Below the pieces are notes generated by a model, which had not been told where the DNA came from, searched no databases, and saw only the letters and a program-made list of their open reading frames with translations. Positions 1 through 12,664 of a stretch of 64,000 nucleotides of DNA are shown here, piece by piece. This stretch comes from Coriaria nepalensis (lineage: Eukaryota > Streptophyta > Magnoliopsida > Cucurbitales > Coriariaceae). The stretch covers positions 12,729,209 to 12,793,208 of the forward strand of contig CP114482.1 in the NCBI GenBank assembly GCA_027186245.1, in the 5' to 3' direction. The position numbers and the translations under genes were made by a program. Within the stretch, counting starts at the first letter, position 1. Each line of letters begins with the position of its first letter.

Positions 1-421
1 TTAGTCATTAAATCATTCTAAATTAATTCGAACGAATTCTATTTTCGCCCTTCAAACATTATTTTCTTACGTAACTTGTAATTAATCTATTGAAGACAAC
101 AATGCATTATTTTAGCATTAAAAAGCATATCACTCAGTCTTTTCAATTATTCAATTGTTTGAAGGCACTTCGAACTAATTCCCTTTTTGCATTTCAAACG
201 CGACTTTCGTGCGTAACTTGCAATTGATCTATTGATGGCAACTATGCATTTTTTAGCGTTCAAGCCATATTTTTCTGTCTCTTTTAGTCAGTGAATCATT
301 CTAAATCACTTAGTATGAAATTCGGCATTTAAACATGACTTTCGTGCATAACTTGCAGTTGATCAATTATACGGAACATTGCATTTCTTTAGCCTTAAAT
401 TCATGTCACTGAGTCTCCTCT

Positions 422-563
422 AGTCATTAAATCATTCTAAATTAGTTCGAACGAATTCTATTTTCGGCCTTCAAATATTATTTTCTTACATAACTTGTAA
501 TTAATCTATTGAAGACAACACTGCATTATTTTAGCATTTAAAAGCATATCACTCAGTCTTGTC
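422..563 (+). repeat. Reference A monomer (142 bp)
   Basis: Clean example of the first monomer of the trimer. It begins AGTCATTAAATCATTCTAAA and carries the TTCGAACGAATTC box at about position 26. Then come TAACTTG at about position 70, ATCTATTGAAGACAAC, and GCATTATTTTAGCATT near position 101. It is the most A+T-rich monomer (about 75% by hand count). In most copies the box forms an inverted repeat with arms AATTCG and CGAATT around AA. The start is set by aligning the three monomers on their shared first 10-20 bases; the true phase of a tandem repeat is arbitrary. Confidence 0.9.
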
Positions 564-704
564 AATCATTAAATTGTTTGAAGGCACTTCGAACCAATTC
601 TCTTTTTGCATTTAAAACGCGACTTTCGTGCATAACTTGCAATTGATCTACTGATGGCAACTATGCATTTTTTAGCGTTCAAGTCATATTTGTGCGTCTC
701 TTTT
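564..704 (+). repeat. Reference B monomer (141 bp)
   Basis: Second monomer of the trimer. It begins AATCATTAAATTGTTTGAAG and carries the TTCGAACCAATTCTC box. It then has an AAAACGCGAC segment, TAACTTGCAATTGATCTA at position 70, and ATGCATTTTTTAGC near position 100. It is the most variable monomer. Alternative segments after the T tract are AGCGTTCAAG, AGATTTCAAG, AGCATTCAAG and AGCCTTAAAG; the last usually comes with CATCTTTGCG, which is 2 bp shorter than CATATTTTTGCG. The CpG sites in AAAACGCGAC are often changed to TpG or CpA. Confidence 0.9.
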
Positions 705-840
705 AGTCAGTAAATCATTCTAAATCACTTCGAACGAAATTCGGCCTTTAAACATGACTTTCGTGCGTAACTTGCAGTTGATCTATTGTAGGCAACAATG
801 CATTTGTTTAGCCTTAAAGTCATGTCATTGAGTCTCTTTT
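705..840 (+). repeat. Reference C monomer (136 bp)
   Basis: Third monomer of the trimer, about 6 bp shorter than A. It begins AGTCAGTAAATCATTCTAAA. It carries CTTCGAACGAAATTCGG, then TAACTTGCAGTTGATCTA at position 64, ATGCATTTG near position 94, and ends GTCATTGAGTCTC. Two main forms alternate along the array. One has TTCGAACGAAATTCGGCC with GAAGGCAAC and GTCATTGAG. The other has TTCGTATGAAATTCGGCA with a TATACGGAAC or TATAGGCAAC segment and often GTCACTGAG. The B-C and C-A junctions share the string GTCTCTTTTAGTCA, which gives a site for out-of-register exchange. Confidence 0.9.
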
Positions 841-1257
841 TGTCATTAAATCATTCTAAATTAATTCGAACGAATTCTATTTTGGCCCTTCAAACATTGT
901 TTTCTTACATAACTTGTAATTAATCTATTGAAGACAACAGTGCATTATTTTAGCATTAAAAAGCATATCACTTAGTCTTTTCAATCATTAAATTGTTTTA
1001 AGGCACTTCGAACCAATTCTCTTTTTGCATTTAAAACACGACTTTAGTGCATAACTTGCAATTGATCTATTGATGGAAACTATGCATTTTTTAGCCTTAA
1101 AGTCATCTTTGCGTCTATTTTAGTCAGTGAATCATTCTAAATCACTTCGAACGAAATTCGGTCTTTAAACATGACTTTCGTGCATAACTTGCAGTTGATC
1201 TATTATACGGAACAATGCATGTCTTTAGCCTTAAATTCATGTCACTGAGTCTCTTCT

Positions 1258-1532
1258 AATCAATAAATCATTCTAAATTAGTTTGAACCAATTCTCTTTT
1301 TTCATTTAAAACGCGACTTTCGTGTATAACTTGCAATTGATCTATTGATGGCAACTATGCATTTTTTAACCTTAAAGTCATCTTTGCGTCTCTTTTAGTC
1401 AGTGAATCATTCTAAATTACTTCGAACGAAATTAGGCCTTTAAACATGACTTTCGTGCGTAACTTGCAGTTCATCTATTGAAGGCAACAATGCATTTGTT
1501 TAGCCTTAAAGTCATGTCATTGAGTCTCTTCT
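1258..1532 (+). repeat. 275-bp dimeric unit with A/B fusion monomer (1)
   Basis: One monomer starts as A (AATCAATAAATCATTCTAAA) and continues as B from the box onward (TTTGAACCAATTCTC, then AAAACGCGAC), followed by a normal C. About 142 bp, one monomer, is missing compared with a trimer; the B part is also the 2-bp-shorter CATCTTTGCG type. This is the expected product of unequal crossing-over between A and B in the shared TTCGAAC box. Confidence 0.85.
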
Positions 1533-2169
1533 AGTCATTAAATCATTCTAAATTAATTGAAACGATTTCTATTTTCGCCCTTCAAACATTATTTTTTTAC
1601 ATAACTTGCAATTAATCTACTGAAGACAACAATGCAGTATTTTAGCATTAAAAAGCATATCACTCAGTCTTTTCAATCATTAAATTGTTTGAAGGCACTT
1701 CGAACCAATTCTCTTTTGGCATTTAAAACGCGATTTTCGTGCATAACTTGCAATTGATCTATTGATGGCAACTATGCCTTTTTTAGCGTTCAAGTCATAT
1801 TTTTGTGTCTCTTTTAGTCAGTAAATCATTCTAAATCACTTCGAATGAAATTCGGCCTTTAAACATGACTTTCGTGCGTGACTTGCTGTTGATCTATTGA
1901 AGGCAACAATGCATTTTTTTAGCCTTAAAGTCATGTCATTGAGTCTTTTTCAGTCATTAAATCATTCTAAATTAATTCGACCGAATTCTATTTTCGCCCT
2001 TCAAACATTATTTTCTTACTTAACTTCTAATTAATCTATTGAAGACAACAATGCATTATTTTAGCATTAAAAAGCATATCACTCAGTCTTTTCAATCATT
2101 AAATTGTTTGAAGGCACTTCGAACCAATTCTCTTTTTGCATCTAAAACGCGACTTTCGGGCATAACTTG

Positions 2170-2183
2170 CAATTGATCAATTG
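2170..2183. repeat. Perfect 14-bp palindrome in B monomer (copy 1)
   Basis: CAATTGATCAATTG reads the same on both strands. It arises where the usual GATCTATTGA of the B core has become GATCAATTGA, and is followed by GGGCAAC. It is a diagnostic marker of the 5-trimer higher-order repeat. Confidence 0.85.
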
Positions 2184-4266
2184 AGGGCAACTATGCATTT
2201 TTTAGCGTTCAAGCCATATTTTTGCGTCTCTTTTAGTCAATAAATCATTCTAAATCACTTCTTATGAAATTCGGCATTTAAACATGACTTTCGTGCATAA
2301 CTTGCAGTTGATCTATTGAAGGCAACAATGCATTTGTTTAGCCTTAAAGTCATGTCATTGAGTCTCTTTTAGTCATTAAATCATTCTAAATTAATTCGAA
2401 CGAATTCTATTTTCGCCATTCAAATATTATTTTTTTACATAACTTGTAATTAATCTCTTGAAGACAACACTGCATTATTTTAGCATTAAAAAGCATATCA
2501 CTCAAGTCTTTTCAATCATTAAATTGTTTGAAGGCACTTCGAACCAATTCTCTTTTTGCATTGAAAACGCGACTTTAGTGCATAACTTGCAATTGATCTA
2601 TTGATGGCAACTATGCATTTTTTAGCGTTCAAGCCATATTTTTGTGTCTCTTTTAGTCAGAGAATCATTCTAAATCACTTCGTATGAAATTCGGCATTTA
2701 AACATGACTTTCGTGCATAACTTGCAGTTGATCTCTTATACGGAACAATGCATTTCTTTAGCCTTAAATTCATGTCACCGAGTCTCTTCTAGTCATTAAA
2801 TCATTCTAAATTAGTTCGAATGAATTCTATTTTCGCCCTTCAATTATTATTTTCTTACATAGCTTGTAATTAATCTATTGAAGACAACAATGCATTATTT
2901 TAGCATTAAAAGGCATATGACTCAGTCTTTTCAATCATTAAATTGTTTGAAGGCACTTCGAACCAATTCTCTTTTTGCATTTAAAACGCAACTTTCGTGC
3001 ATAACTTGCAATTGATCTATTGATGGCAACTATGCCTTTTTTAGTGTTCAAGTCATATTTTTGCGTCTCTTTTAGTCAGTAAATCGTTCTAAATCACTTC
3101 GAACGAAATTCGGCCTTTAAACATGACTTTCGTGCGTAACTTGCTGTTGATCTATTGAAGGCAACAATGCATTTGTTTAGCCTTAAAGTCATGTCATTGA
3201 GTCTCTTTTAGTCATTAAATCATTCTAAATTAATTCGACCGAATTCTATTTTCGCCCTTCAAACATTATTTTCTTACATAACTTCTAATTAATCTATTGA
3301 AGACAACAATGCATTATTTTAGCATTAAAAAGCATATCACTCAGTCTTTTCAATCATTAAATTGTTTGAAGGCACTTCGAACCAATTCTCTTTTTGCATT
3401 TAAAACGCGACTTTCGTGCATAACTTACAATTGATCTATTGAGGGCAACTATGCATTTTTTAGCGTTCAAGCCATATTTTTGCGTCTCTTTTAGTAAGTA
3501 AATCATTCTAAATCACTTCTTATGAAATTCGACATTTAAACATGACTTTCGTGCATAACTTTTCGTTGATCTATTGAAGGCAACAATGCATTTGTTTAGC
3601 CGTAAAGTCATGTCATTGAGTCTCTTTTAGTCATTAAATCATTCTAAATTAATTCGAACGAATTCTATTTTCGCCATTCAAATATTATTTTCTTACATAA
3701 CTTGTAATTAATCTATTGAAGACAACACTGCATTATTTTAGCATTACAAAGCATATCACTCAAGTCTTTTCAATCATTAAATTGTTTGAACGCACTTCGA
3801 ACCAATTCTCTTTTTGCATTGAAAACGCGACTTTAGTGCATAACTTGCAATTGATCTATTGATGGCAACTATGCATTTTTTAGCGTTCAAGCCATATTTT
3901 TGTGTCTCTTTTAGTCAGAGAATCATTCTAAATCACTTCGTATGAAATTCGGCATTTAAACATGACTTTCGTGCATAACTTGCTGTTGATCTATTGAAGG
4001 CAACAATGCATTTGTTTAGCCTTAAAGTCATGTCATTGAGTCTCTTTTAGTCATTAAATCATTCTAAATTAATTCGACCGAATTCTATTTTCGCCCTTCA
4101 AGCATTATTTTCTTACATAACTTCTAATTAATCTATTGAAGACAACAATGCATTATTTTAGCATTAAAAAGCATATCACTCAGTCTTTTCAATCATTAAA
4201 TTGTTTGAAAGCACTTCGAACCAATTCTCTTTTTGCATTTAAAACGCGACTTTCGTACATAACTTG

Positions 4267-4280
4267 CAATTGATCAATTG
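4267..4280. repeat. Perfect 14-bp palindrome in B monomer (copy 2)
   Basis: Same CAATTGATCAATTG palindrome with the linked GGGCAAC, 2,097 bp after the first copy, which is five trimers. Confidence 0.85.
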
Positions 4281-7200
4281 AGGGCAACTATGCATTTTTT
4301 AGCGTTCGAGCCATATTTTTGCGTCTCTTTTAGTCAGTAAATCATTCTAAATCACTTCTTATGAAATTCGGCATTTAAACATGACTTTCGTGCATAATTG
4401 CAGTTGATCTATTGAAGGCAACAATGCATTTGTTTAGCCTTAAAGTCATGTCATTGAGTCTCTTTTAGTCATTAAATCATTCTAAATTAATTCGAACGAA
4501 TTCTATTTTCGCCATTCAAATATTATTTTCTTACATAACTTCTAATTAATCTCTTGAAGACAACACTGCATTATTTTAGCATTAAAAAGCATATCACTCA
4601 AGTCTTTTCAATCATTAAATTGTTTGAAGGCACTTCGAACCAATTCTCTTTTCGCATTTAAAACGCGACTTTCGTGCATAACTTGCAATTGATCTATTGA
4701 GGGCAACTATGCATTTTTTAGCGTTCAAGCCATATTTTTGCGTCTCTTTTAGTCAGTAAATCATTCTAAATCACTTCTTATGAAATTCGGCATTTAAACA
4801 TGACTTTCGTGCGTGACTTGCAGTTGATCTATTGAAGGCAACAATGCATTTGTTTAGCCTTAAAGTCATGTCATTGAGTCTCTTTTAGTCAGTAAATCAT
4901 TCTAAATTAATTCGAACGAATTCTATTTTCGCCCTTCAAACATTATTTTCTTACATAACTTCTAATTAATCTATTGAAGACAACAATGCATTATTTTAGC
5001 ATTAAAAAGCATATCACTCAGTCTTTTCAATCATTAAATTGTTTGAAGGCACTTCGAACCAATTCTCTTTTTGCATTTAAAACGCGACTTTCGTGCATAA
5101 CTTGCAATTGATCTATTGAGGGCAACTATGCATTTTTTAGCGTTCAAGCCATATTTTTGCGTCTCTTTTAGTAAGTAAATCATTCTAAATCACTTCTTAT
5201 GAAATTCGACATTTAAACATGACTTTCGTGCATAACTTTTCGTTGATCTATTGAAGGCAACAATGCATTTGTTTAGCCGTAAAGTCATGTCATTGAGTCT
5301 CTTTTAGTCATTAAATCATTCTAAATTAATTCGAACGAATTCTATTTTCGCCATTCAAATATTATTTTCTTACATAACTTGTAATTAATCTATTGAAGAC
5401 AACACTGCATTATTTTAGCATTACAAAGCATATCACTCAAGTCTTTTCAATCATTAAATTGTTTGAACGCACTTCGAACCAATTCTCTTTTTGCATTGAA
5501 AACGCGACTTTAGTGCATAACTTGCAATTGATCTATTGATGGCAACTATGCATTTTTTAGCGTTCAAGCCATATTTTTGTGTCTCTTTTAGTCAGAGAAT
5601 CAATCTAAATCACTTCGTATGAAATTCGGCATTTAAACATGACTTTCGTGCATAACTTGCAGTTGATCTCTTATACGGAACAATGCATTTCTTTAGCCTT
5701 AAATTCATGTCACCGAGTCTCTTCTAGTCATTAAATCATTCTAAATTAGTTCGAAGGAATTCTATTTTCGCCCTTCAATTATTATTTTCTTACATAGCTT
5801 GTAATTAATCTATTGAAGACAACAATGCATTATTTTAGCATTAAAAGGCATATGACTCAGTCTTTTCAATCATTAAATTGTTTGAAGGCACTTCGAACCA
5901 ATTCTCTTTTTGCATTTAAAACGCAACTTTCGTGCATAACTTGCAATTGATCTATTGATGGCAACTATGCCTTTTTTAGTGTTCAAGTCATATTTTTGCG
6001 TCTCTTTTAGTCAGTAAATCGTTCTAAATCACTTCGAACGAAATTCGGCCTTTAAACATGACTTTCGTGCGTAACTTGCTGTTGATCTATTGAAGGCAAC
6101 AATGCATTTTTTTAGCCGTAAAGTCATGTCATTGAGTCTCTTTTAGTCATTAAATCATTCTAAATTAATTCGAACGAATTCTATTTTCGCCATTCAAATA
6201 TTATTTTCTTACATAACTTGTAATTAATCTATTGAAGACAACACTGCATTATTTTAGCATACAAAGCATATCACTCAAGTCTTTTCAATCATTAAATTGT
6301 TTGAACGCACTTCGAACCAATTCTCTTTTTGCATTGAAAACGCGACTTTAGTGCATAACTTGCAATTGATCTATTGATGGCAACTATGCATTTTTTAGCG
6401 TTCAAGCCATATTTTTGTGTCTCTTTTAGTCAGAGAATCATTCTAAATCACTTCGTATGAAATTCGGCATTTAAACATGACTTTCGTGCATAACTTGCAG
6501 TTGATCTCTTATACGGAACAATGCATTTCTTTAGCCTTAAATTCATGTCACCGAGTCTCTTCTAGTCATTAAATCATTCTAAATTAGTTCGAATGAATTC
6601 TATTTTCGCCCTTCAATTATTATTTTCTTACATAGCTTGTAATTAATCTATTGAAGACAACAATGCATTATTTTAGCATTAAAAGGCATATGACTCAGTC
6701 TTTTCAATCATTAAATTGTTTGAAGGCACTTCGAACCAATTCTCTTTTTGCATTTAAAACGCAACTTTCGTGCATAACTTGCAATTGATCTATTGATGGC
6801 AACTATGCCTTTTTTAGTGTTCAAGTCATATTTTTGCGTCTCTTTTAGTCAGTAAATCGTTCTAAATCACTTCGAACGAAATTCGGCCTTTAAACATGAC
6901 TTTCGTGCGTAACTTGCTGTTGATCTATTGAAGGCAACAATGCATTTGTTTAGCCTTAAAGTCATGTCATTGAGTCTCTTTTAGTCATTAAATCATTCTA
7001 AATTAATTCGACCGAATTCTATTTTCGCCCTTCAAACATTATTTTCTTACATAACTTCTAATTAATCTATTGAAGACAACAATGCATTATTTTAGCATTA
7101 AAAAGCATATCACTCAGTCTTTTCAATCATTAAATTGTTTGAAGGCACTTCGAACCAATTCTCTTTTTGCATTTAAAACGCGACTTTCGTGCATAACTTA

Positions 7201-8458
7201 CAATTGATCTATTGAGGGCAACTATGCATTTTTTAGCGTTCAAGCCATATTTTTGCGTCTCTTTTAGTAAGTAAATCATTCTCAATCACTTCTTATGAAA
7301 TTCGACATTTAAACATGACTTTCGTGCATAACTTTTCGTTGATCTATTGAAGGCAACAATGCATTTGTTTAGCCGTAAAGTCATGTCATTGAGTCTCTTT
7401 TAGTCATTAAATCATTCTAAATTAATTCGAACGAATTCTATTTTCGCCATTCAAATATTATTTTCTTACATAACTTGTAATTAATCTATTGAAGACAACA
7501 CTGCATTATTTTAGCATTACAAAGCATATCACTCAAGTCTTTTCAATCATTAAATTGTTTGAACGCACTTCGAACCAATTCTCTTTTTGCATTGAAAACG
7601 CGACTTTAGTGCATAACTTGCAATTGATCTATTGATGGCAACTATGCATTTTTTAGCGTTCAAGCCATATTTTTGTGTCTCTTTTAGTCAGAGAATCATT
7701 CTAAATCACTTCGTATGAAATTCGGCATTTAAACATGACTTTCGTGCATAACTTGCAGTTGATCTCTTATACGGAACAATGCATTTCTTTAGCCTTAAAT
7801 TCATGTCACCGAGTCTCTTCTAGTCATTAAATCATTCTAAATTAGTTCGAATGAATTCTATTTTCGCCCTTCAATTATTATTTTCTTACATAACTTGTAA
7901 TTAATCTATTGAAGACAACAATGCATTATTTTAGCATTAAAAGGCATATGACTCAGTCTTTTCAATCATTAAATTGTTTGAAGGCACTTCGAACCAATTC
8001 TCTTTTTGCATTTAAAACGCAACTTTCGTGCATAACTTGCAATTGATCTATTGATGGCAACTATGCCTTTTTTAGTGTTCAAGTCATATTTTTGCGTCTC
8101 TTTTAGTCAGTAAATCGTTCTAAATCACTTCGAACGAAATTCGGCCTTTAAACATGACTTTCGTGCGTAACTTGCTGTTGATCTATTGAAGGCAACAATG
8201 CATTTGTTTAGCCTTAAAGTCATGTCATTGAGTCTCTTTTAGTCATTAAATCATTCTAAATTAATTCGACCGAATTCTATTTTCGCCCTTCAAACATTAT
8301 TTTCTTACATAACTTCTAATTAATCTATTGAAGACAACAATGCATTATTTTAGCATTAAAAAGCATATCACTCAGTCTTTTCAATCATTAAATTGTTTGA
8401 AGGCATTTCGAACCAATTCTCTTTTTGCATTTAAAACGCGACTTTCGTGCATAACTTG

Positions 8459-8472
8459 CAATTGATCAATTG
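8459..8472. repeat. Perfect 14-bp palindrome in B monomer (copy 3)
   Basis: Same palindrome, 4,192 bp (ten trimers) after the previous one. The intermediate position near 6,363 has the ordinary GATCTATTGATGG instead. Confidence 0.85.
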
Positions 8473-10554
8473 AGGGCAACTATGCATTTTTTAGCGTTCA
8501 AGCCATATTTTTGCGTCTCTTTTAGTCAGTAAATCATTCTCAATCACTTCTTATGAAATTCGGCATTTAAACATGACTTTCGTGCATAACTTGCAGTTGA
8601 TCTATTGAAGGCAACAATGCATTTGTTTAGCTTTAAAGTCATGTCATTGAGTCTCTTTTAGTCATTAAATCATTCTAAATTAATTCGAACGAATTCTATT
8701 TTCGCCATTCAAATATTATTTTCTTACATAACTTGTAATTAATCTCTTGAAGACAACACTGCATTATTTTAGCATTAAAAAGCATATCACACAAGTCTTT
8801 TCAATCATTAAATTGTTTGAAGGCACTTCGAACCAATTCTCTTTTTGCATTGAAAACGCGACTTTAGTGCATAACTTGCAATTGATCTATTGATGGCAAC
8901 TATGCATTTTTTAGCGTTCAAGTCATATTTGTGCGTCTCTTTTAGTCAGTAAATCATTCTAAATCACTTCGAACGAAATTCGGCCTTTAAACATGACTTT
9001 CGTGCATAACTTGCAGTTCATCTATTGAAGACAACAATGCATTTGTTTAGCCTTAAAGTCATGTCATTGAGTCTCTTTTAGTCATTAAATCATTCTAAAT
9101 TAATTCGAATGAATTCTATTTTCGCCCTTCAAACATTATTTTCTTACGTAACTTGTAATTAATCTATTGAAGACAACAATGCATTATTTTAGCATTAAAA
9201 AGCATATCACTCAGTCTTTTCAATCATTAAATTGTTTGAACGCACTTCGAACCAATTCTCTTTTTGCATTGAAAACGCGACTTTCGTGCATAACTTGCAA
9301 TTGATCTATTGATGGCAACTATGCATTTTTTAGCGTTCAAGCCATATTTTTGTGTCTCTTTTAGTCAGTGAATCATTCTAAATCACTTCGTATGAAATTC
9401 GGCATTTAAACATGACTTTCGTGCATAACTTGTAGTTGATCTATTATACCGAATAATGCATTTCTTTAGCCTTAAATTCATGTCACTGAGTCTCTTCTAG
9501 TCATTAAATCATTATAAATTAGTTCGAACGAATTCTATTTTCGGCCTTCAAATATTATCTTCTTACATAACTTGTAATTAATCTATTGAAGACAACACTG
9601 CATTATTTTAGCATTAAAAAGCATATCACTCAGTCTTTTCAATCATTAAATTGTTGGAAGGCACTTCGAACCAATTCTCTTTTTGCATTTAAAACGCGAC
9701 TTTACTGCATAACTTGCAATTGATCTATTGATGGCAACTATGCATTTTTTAGCGTTTAAGCCATATTTTTGCGTCTCTTTTAATCAGCAAATCATTCCAA
9801 ATCACTTCGAACGAAATTCGGCCTTTAAACCTGACTTTCGTGCGTAACTTGCAGTTGATCTATTGAAGGCAACAATGCATTTGTTTTGCCTTAACGTCAT
9901 GTCATTGAGTCTCTTCCAGTCATTAAATCATTCTAAATTAATTCGAACGAATTCTATTTTCGCCCTTCAAACATTATTTTTTTACATAACTTGCAATTAA
10001 TCTACTAAAGACAACAATGCAGTATTTTAGAATTAAAAAGCATATCACTCAGTCTTTTCAATCATTAAATTGTTTGAAGGCACTTCGAACCAATTCTCTT
10101 TTTGCATTTAAAACGCGACTTTCGCGCATAACTTGCAATTGATCTATTGATGGCAACTATGCCTTTTTTAGTGTTCAAGTCATATTTTTGCGTCTCTTTT
10201 AGTCAGTAAATCGTTCTAAATCACTTCGAACGAAATTCGGCCTTTAAACATGACTTTCGTGCGTAACTTGCAGTTGATCTATTGAAGGCAACAATGCATT
10301 TGTTTAGCCTTAAAGTCATGTCATTGAGTCTCTTTTAGTCATTAAATCATTCTAAATTAATTCGACCGAATTCTATTTTCGCCCTTCAAGCATTATTTTC
10401 TTACATAACTTCTAATTAATCTATTGAAGACAACAATGCATTATTTTAGCATTAAAAAGCATATCACTCAGTCTTTTCAATCATTAAATTGTTTGAAGGC
10501 ACTTCGAACCAATTCTCTTTTTGCATTTAAAACGCGACTTTCGTGCATAACTTG

Positions 10555-10568
10555 CAATTGATCAATTG
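10555..10568. repeat. Perfect 14-bp palindrome in B monomer (copy 4)
   Basis: Same palindrome, 2,096 bp after the previous copy, keeping the five-trimer register. Confidence 0.85.
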
Positions 10569-12650
10569 AGGGCAACTATGCATTTTTTAGCGTTCAAGCC
10601 ATCTTTTTGCGTCTCTTTTAGTCAGTAAATCATTCTAAATCACTTCTTATGAAATTCGGCATTTAAACATGACTATGGTGCGTAACTTGCAGTTGATCTA
10701 TTGAAGGCAACAATGCATTTGTTTTGCCTGAAAGTCATGTCATTGAGTCTCTTCCAGTCATTAAATCATTCTAAATTAATTCGAACGAATTCTATTTTCG
10801 CCCTTCAAACATTATTTTTTTACATAACTTGCAATTAATCTACTAAAGACAACAATGCAGTATTTTAGAATTAAAAAGCATATCACTCAAGTCTTTTCAA
10901 TCATTAAATTGTTTGAAGGCACTTCGAACCAATTCTCTTTTCGCATTTAAAACGCGACTTTCGTGCATAACTTGCAATTGATCTATTGAGGGCAACTCTG
11001 CATTTTTTAGTGTTCAAGTCATATTTTTGCGTCTCTTTTAGTCAGTAAATCGTTCTAAATCACTTCGAACGAAATTCGGCCTTTAAACATGACTTTCGTG
11101 CGTAACTTGCAGTTGATCTATTGAAGGCAACAATGCATTTGTTTAGCCTTAAAGTCATGTCATTGAGTCTCTTTTAGTCATTAAATCATTCTAAATTAAT
11201 TCGACCGAATTCTATTTTCGCCCTTCAAACAATATTTTCTTACATAACTTCTAATTAATCTATTGAAGACAACACTGCATTATATTAGCATTAAAAAGCA
11301 TATCACTCAGTCTTTTCAATCATTAAATTGTTTGAAGGCACTTCGAACCAATTCTCTTTTTGCATTTAAAACGCGACTTTCGTTCATAACTTGCAATTGA
11401 TCTATTGAGGGCAACTCTGCATTTTTTAGCGTTCAAGCCATATTTTTGTGTCTCTTTTAGTCAGTAAATCATTCTAAATCACTTCTTATGAAATTCGGCA
11501 TTTAAACATGACTTTCGTGCATAACTTGCAGTTGATCTATTGAAGGCAACAATGCATTTGTTTAGCCTTAAAGTCATGTCATTGAGTCTCTTTTAGTCAT
11601 TAAATCATTCTAAATTAATTCGAACGAATTCTATTTTCGCCATTCAAATATTATTTTCTTACATAACTTGTAATTAATCTATTGAAGACAACACTGCATT
11701 ATTTTAGCATTAAAAAGCATATCACTCAAGTCTTTTCAATCATTAAATTGTTTGAACGCACTTCGAACCAATTCTCTTTTTGCATTGAAAACGCGACTTT
11801 AGTGCATAACTTGCAATTGATCTATTGATGGCAACTATGCATTTTTTAGCGTTCAAGCCATATTTTGTGTCTCTTTTAGTCAGTGAATCATTCTAAATCA
11901 CTTCGTATGAAAGTCGGCATTTAAACATGACTTTCGTGCATAACTTGCAGTTGATCTATTATACGGAACAATGCATTTCTTTAGCCTTAAATTCATGTCA
12001 CTGAGTCTCTTCTAGTCATTAAATCATTCTAAATTAGTTCGAACGAATTCTATTTTCGCCCTTCAATTATTATTTTCTTACATAACTTGTAATTAATCTA
12101 TTGAACACAACAATGCATTATTTGAGCATTAGAAAGCATATGACTCAGTCTTTTCAATCATTAAATTGTTTGAAGGCACTTCGACCCAATTCTCTTTTTG
12201 CATTTAAAACGCGACTTTCGTGCATAACTTGCAATTGATCTATTGATGGCAACTATGCCTTTTTTAGTGTTCAAGTCATATTTTTGCGTCTCTTTTAGTC
12301 AGTAAATCGTTCTAAATCACTTCGAACGAAATTCGGCCTTTAAACATGACTTTCGTGCGTAACTTGCTGTTGATCTATTGAAGGCAACAATGCATTTTTT
12401 TAGCCTTAAAGTCATGTGATTGAGTCTCTTTTAGTCATTAAATCACTCTAAATTAATTCGACCGAATTCTATTTTCGCCCTTCAAACATTATTTTCTTAC
12501 ATAACTTCTAATTAATCTATTGAACACAACAATGCATTATTTTAGCATTAAAAAGCATATCACTCAGTCTTTTCAATCATTAAATTGTTTGAAGGCACTT
12601 CGAACCAATTCTCTTTTTGCATTTAAAACGCGACTTTCGTGCATAACTTG

Positions 12651-12664
12651 CAATTGATCAATTG
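12651..12664. repeat. Perfect 14-bp palindrome in B monomer (copy 5)
   Basis: Last copy seen of this palindrome, again 2,096 bp on. I did not find it after about 13 kb, so it marks this block only. Confidence 0.8.

Larger units (their letters stand above)
1..1970 (+). repeat. Irregular left block, recurring at 13,270-15,656
   Basis: Four full trimers and one short dimer with private variants that reappear about 13.3-13.7 kb downstream. Shared rare states include CTTACGTAAC, TTCAATTGTTTGAAGG with CGAACTAATTC, AAAACACGACTTTAGTG, the A/B fusion at 1,258 and TGCGTGACTTGC at about 1,876. The offset is 13,269 on the left and 13,686 after about position 960, so the downstream copy has one more trimer (difference 417 bp). 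The block holds no gene. Confidence 0.75.

Noticed and set aside
705..840. A genuine CENP-B box
   Set aside because: The C box has TTCG and a following A at the right spacing, but the CGG lies 2 bp too far and the third G is missing. It is kept only as a weak resemblance.
2170..12664. Palindromes as transcription factor operators or replication origins
   Set aside because: CAATTGATCAATTG and AATTCGAACGAATT sit in a repeated, non-coding context and can arise from single substitutions in A+T-rich sequence. Nothing else supports a regulatory role.
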